Source: WTJX01 sp045106295
Lineage (GTDB): Bacteria > Bacteroidota > Bacteroidia > Cytophagales > JAAEPT01
NCBI GenBank assembly: GCA_045106295.1
Contig: JBGCEI010000182.1
Coordinates: 1-16,926, forward strand
Length of the DNA: 16,926 nucleotides
Direction of reading: 5' to 3'
Under the pieces are notes generated by a model. The model had not been told where the DNA came from. It saw nothing but the letters and a program-made list of their open reading frames with translations, and did no database searches. The first letter of the stretch is position 1. The number at the start of each line of letters is the position of its first letter. The position numbers were made by a program, and so were the translations under genes. Below are positions 15,030 to 16,926 of this stretch, piece after piece.

Positions 15030-16589
15030 ATGAAAAATATTAGAATAATTACAATAATACTTTTTTTATGTACAAGCAGTTTATTTTCTGAAATTAAATG
15101 CCCTCATTTTTTTTCTGATAATATGGTTCTTCAACGTGAGACCAATGCAAGTATATGGGGTTGGTCAGAACCTAATGAAAAAATTGAAGTAACAGCTTCT
15201 TGGGGTAAGTCTGTTTCAATTGAAGCAGATGAAAACGGGGCATGGAGAGGAACAATTGCTACTCCAAAAGCTGGAGGTCCTTATAAATTAAAGATTGAAG
15301 GATCTTCAAAACTAGTGTTTAGAAATGTTATGATTGGAGAAGTATGGTTTTGCTCAGGTCAATCCAACATGGAAACTCCTATGAAATCATATTATAAAGA
15401 AGACAGGATAGTATCAGAAGCCTCATCTTCTAAGGTTAGGTTATTTAAAACACCTAGACTTTGTTCTGAAAAAGAAAATAACGATGTAAAAGGAGAGTGG
15501 ACTGAAAGTGATTTTGAAAATTTAAAAAGCTTTTCAGCTACAGGTTATTTCTTTGGAAGGCATTTAGAAAAAGAGCTTAATGTACCCATAGGTTTGATCC
15601 AATCTGCTTGGGGAGGTAGAAGGATAGAAACCTTTACTCCATGGGAGACTCAAAAGCAAATGCAATATTTAGTTGATGAAAGAAAAGACAGAGAACAAAA
15701 AGCTAAATCATGGGATCAAGAGAAAGTAAACGCTGAGTATAAAGAAAAGGCAGACATTTGGCGTGAGAAAGTAGAAGAATGGAAAAATAATGAAAGTAAA
15801 GGTAAAAAACCAAGACGTCCTGGAAAAAAACTACACCCGATAAATGGTGGGAGATATCCTAGTGGAAACTACAATGGTATGATAAATCCATTTTTAGGCT
15901 ACTCTATGAAAGGAGTGATTTGGTACCAAGGCGAAGCAAACGCAAAGCTAAAAGTAACAGAAGAAGATAATTGTCCTTCAAATTATGATAACATGCTTGA
16001 GCGTTTGGTTGGTTCTTGGAGAAATCGTTGGAAAATTGGAGACTTCCCATTTTACTGGGTTCAACTTCCTGAATTTAGAAGCCCTGTGGAAACACCAATT
16101 CAAGAAAACTGTGGATGGGCAGAAATTCGCCAAAGCATGTTAGATGCAACCTTTAAAATACCAAATACAGGTGTTGCTGTAGCTATGGGTTTAGGGGAGG
16201 CAAAAAATATTCATCCACATAAAAAAAAGGAGGTAGGAGACAGACTTGCACTCTTGGCGCTTAAAAATGATTACGGAAAGAAAGATATTGTGTGGACAGG
16301 GCCGTTAGCTAAACGTTGTGTGTTTGATGGTAAAAAGGCTATCATAACATTTGAAAATAGTGGTGCTGACTTAGCTTTTTCTGGTCAAGCTGGAGAAGGC
16401 TTCGCTGTCACGACCCAAAGTGGAGAAACAATAAAGGCTGAAGCTAAAATTGTTACTTCTAATCAACTAGAAATCTCGTCAGACAAAGAGATTACGGCTG
16501 TTTATTATGCTTGGGCTCAAAACCCAGCAGGGGCTAATCTACAAAATAAAGCAGGTTTACCTGCCTCTCCATTTAGGTTTTTAAAATAG
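15030..16589 (+). CDS. Secreted sialate O-acetylesterase-like SGNH hydrolase
   Basis: Predicted carbohydrate esterase of 519 residues that would remove O-acetyl groups from sialic acids or plant/algal polysaccharides outside the cytoplasm. The signal peptide (KNIR, then a hydrophobic core, cleavage near LFS) favours ATG 15030 over ATG 15012, which would add MPYFRL. After an Ig-like N-terminal part (about 25-95) comes the esterase domain: GQSNM with nucleophile S112, GVIWYQGEAN, and IHP with catalytic H395. A charged, probably helical insertion of about 60 residues (bases about 15651-15840) with many Lys and Glu separates the two halves; similar insertions are, to my knowledge, common in Planctomycetota and Verrucomicrobiota members. 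Eight residues before H395 there is Gly where many homologues have Asp. A strong terminator follows at 16607-16644, so it is the last gene of its transcript. Substrate is inferred only from family. Confidence 0.88.
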   Translation: MKNIRIITIILFLCTSSLFSEIKCPHFFSDNMVLQRETNASIWGWSEPNEKIEVTASWGKSVSIEADENGAWRGTIATPKAGGPYKLKIEGSSKLVFRNVMIGEVWFCSGQSNMETPMKSYYKEDRIVSEASSSKVRLFKTPRLCSEKENNDVKGEWTESDFENLKSFSATGYFFGRHLEKELNVPIGLIQSAWGGRRIETFTPWETQKQMQYLVDERKDREQKAKSWDQEKVNAEYKEKADIWREKVEEWKNNESKGKKPRRPGKKLHPINGGRYPSGNYNGMINPFLGYSMKGVIWYQGEANAKLKVTEEDNCPSNYDNMLERLVGSWRNRWKIGDFPFYWVQLPEFRSPVETPIQENCGWAEIRQSMLDATFKIPNTGVAVAMGLGEAKNIHPHKKKEVGDRLALLALKNDYGKKDIVWTGPLAKRCVFDGKKAIITFENSGADLAFSGQAGEGFAVTTQSGETIKAEAKIVTSNQLEISSDKEITAVYYAWAQNPAGANLQNKAGLPASPFRFLK

Positions 16590-16606
16590 GAGTTAATTAG
16601 TATTCG

Positions 16607-16644
16607 AAAAGGGCTAATATCTTTCAAAGGTATTAGCCCTTTTT
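16607..16644 (+). terminator. Strong intrinsic terminator after the esterase gene
   Basis: AAAAGGGCTAATA (16607-16619) pairs perfectly with TATTAGCCCTTTT (16631-16643) over 13 bp around an 11-nt loop, and the 3' arm runs into TTTTT. It starts 17 nt after the esterase stop codon. Because the stem begins with A residues, the reverse strand also ends in a T run, so it could act in both directions. Confidence 0.9.
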
Positions 16645-16926
16645 AGTTTCCTTTACCTAAAGTTATTCTACCAGCCTAACTTAAAACTCGGGACAAATCA
16701 ACTAGGTATTAAATCATACTTAGTGAGATAAAACAAATTACATCTTTAGGAAAAATGATTGATTCCAAATTCAGTGATAAGAGTGCAGGGCAATCGCCTT
16801 TAAAATTTGCTAAGTATTGAAAATTGCATTATTTTTATTGTGTAGTTGATTCACACCGAGTCTGCATTAAAAAAAAATGCATTTCTCAAAATCAACAGAA
16901 AAAATTTCCCAGAGTTTCTCTTCTCA
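16645..16926. other. Gene-free stretch at the window end
   Basis: These 282 bases are AT-rich and hold no supported gene, RNA or clear promoter. The longest notable open frame is a 21-codon ATG frame at 16755-16820 with no recognisable product. A weak hairpin TGCATT (16863-16868) / AATGCA (16876-16881) flanks a run of A. It may be the upstream region of a gene beyond the window. Confidence 0.6.

Noticed and set aside
16755..16820. 21-codon ATG frame in the final gene-free stretch
   Set aside because: Too short, with no recognisable sequence, upstream signal or partner; most likely chance.

Overview
The window looks like chromosomal DNA from a Bacteroidota bacterium, most likely of Flavobacteriia type. 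It is AT-rich. RseP, Dxr, the DUF3109 protein and the DUF5118/DUF5117 metalloprotease all resemble the Bacteroidota forms. Several upstream regions carry sequences close to the Bacteroidota promoter pattern (TTG near -33, TAnnTTTG near -7), and Shine-Dalgarno sequences are mostly absent. I found no tRNA, rRNA, CRISPR array, complete insertion sequence or phage module.

Layout. Bases 65-4914 (minus strand) hold a compact housekeeping block, read from right to left: greA, a HIT-family hydrolase, a VanY-type M15 peptidase, a DUF3109 cysteine-rich protein, then dxr and rseP. Most junctions are tight: 5 nt from greA to HIT, an ATGA overlap from the peptidase to DUF3109, and TAGATG from dxr to rseP. 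greA has its own promoter-like sequence with a terminator-like hairpin almost at the predicted transcript start. dxr has no ATG, GTG or TTG start in frame before its NADPH-binding motif; the coding strand has a run of ten A at that point.

Bases 4990-7790 hold topB (type IA topoisomerase, minus strand), flanked on both sides by short palindromic REP-like repeats. Next (minus strand) come a YchJ/SEC-C protein and a membrane-anchored lysozyme-fold protein.

Bases 9102-10334 hold a HigBA-like toxin-antitoxin locus. It has a perfect 28-bp palindrome as likely operator, a toxin gene broken by a one-base deletion in a T run, an intact XRE antitoxin, and an outer-membrane beta-barrel gene whose GTG start overlaps the antitoxin stop. 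This is the most unusual arrangement in the window. A CAAX/Ste24-type M48 peptidase lies upstream of it.

Bases 11680-16644 switch to the plus strand: a small beta-barrel protein, a large secreted zinc metalloprotease (DUF5118/DUF5117 type), and a secreted sialate O-acetylesterase-like SGNH hydrolase ended by a strong intrinsic terminator. The last 282 bases hold no gene I can support.

Taken together, many genes act at the envelope (RseP, M15 peptidase, lysozyme-like protein, two beta-barrels, M48 and metalloprotease) and the rest are core information or isoprenoid functions. I see no complete, clearly new defence or metabolic system. The best leads are the toxin-antitoxin/beta-barrel module, the dxr start and the greA leader hairpin.
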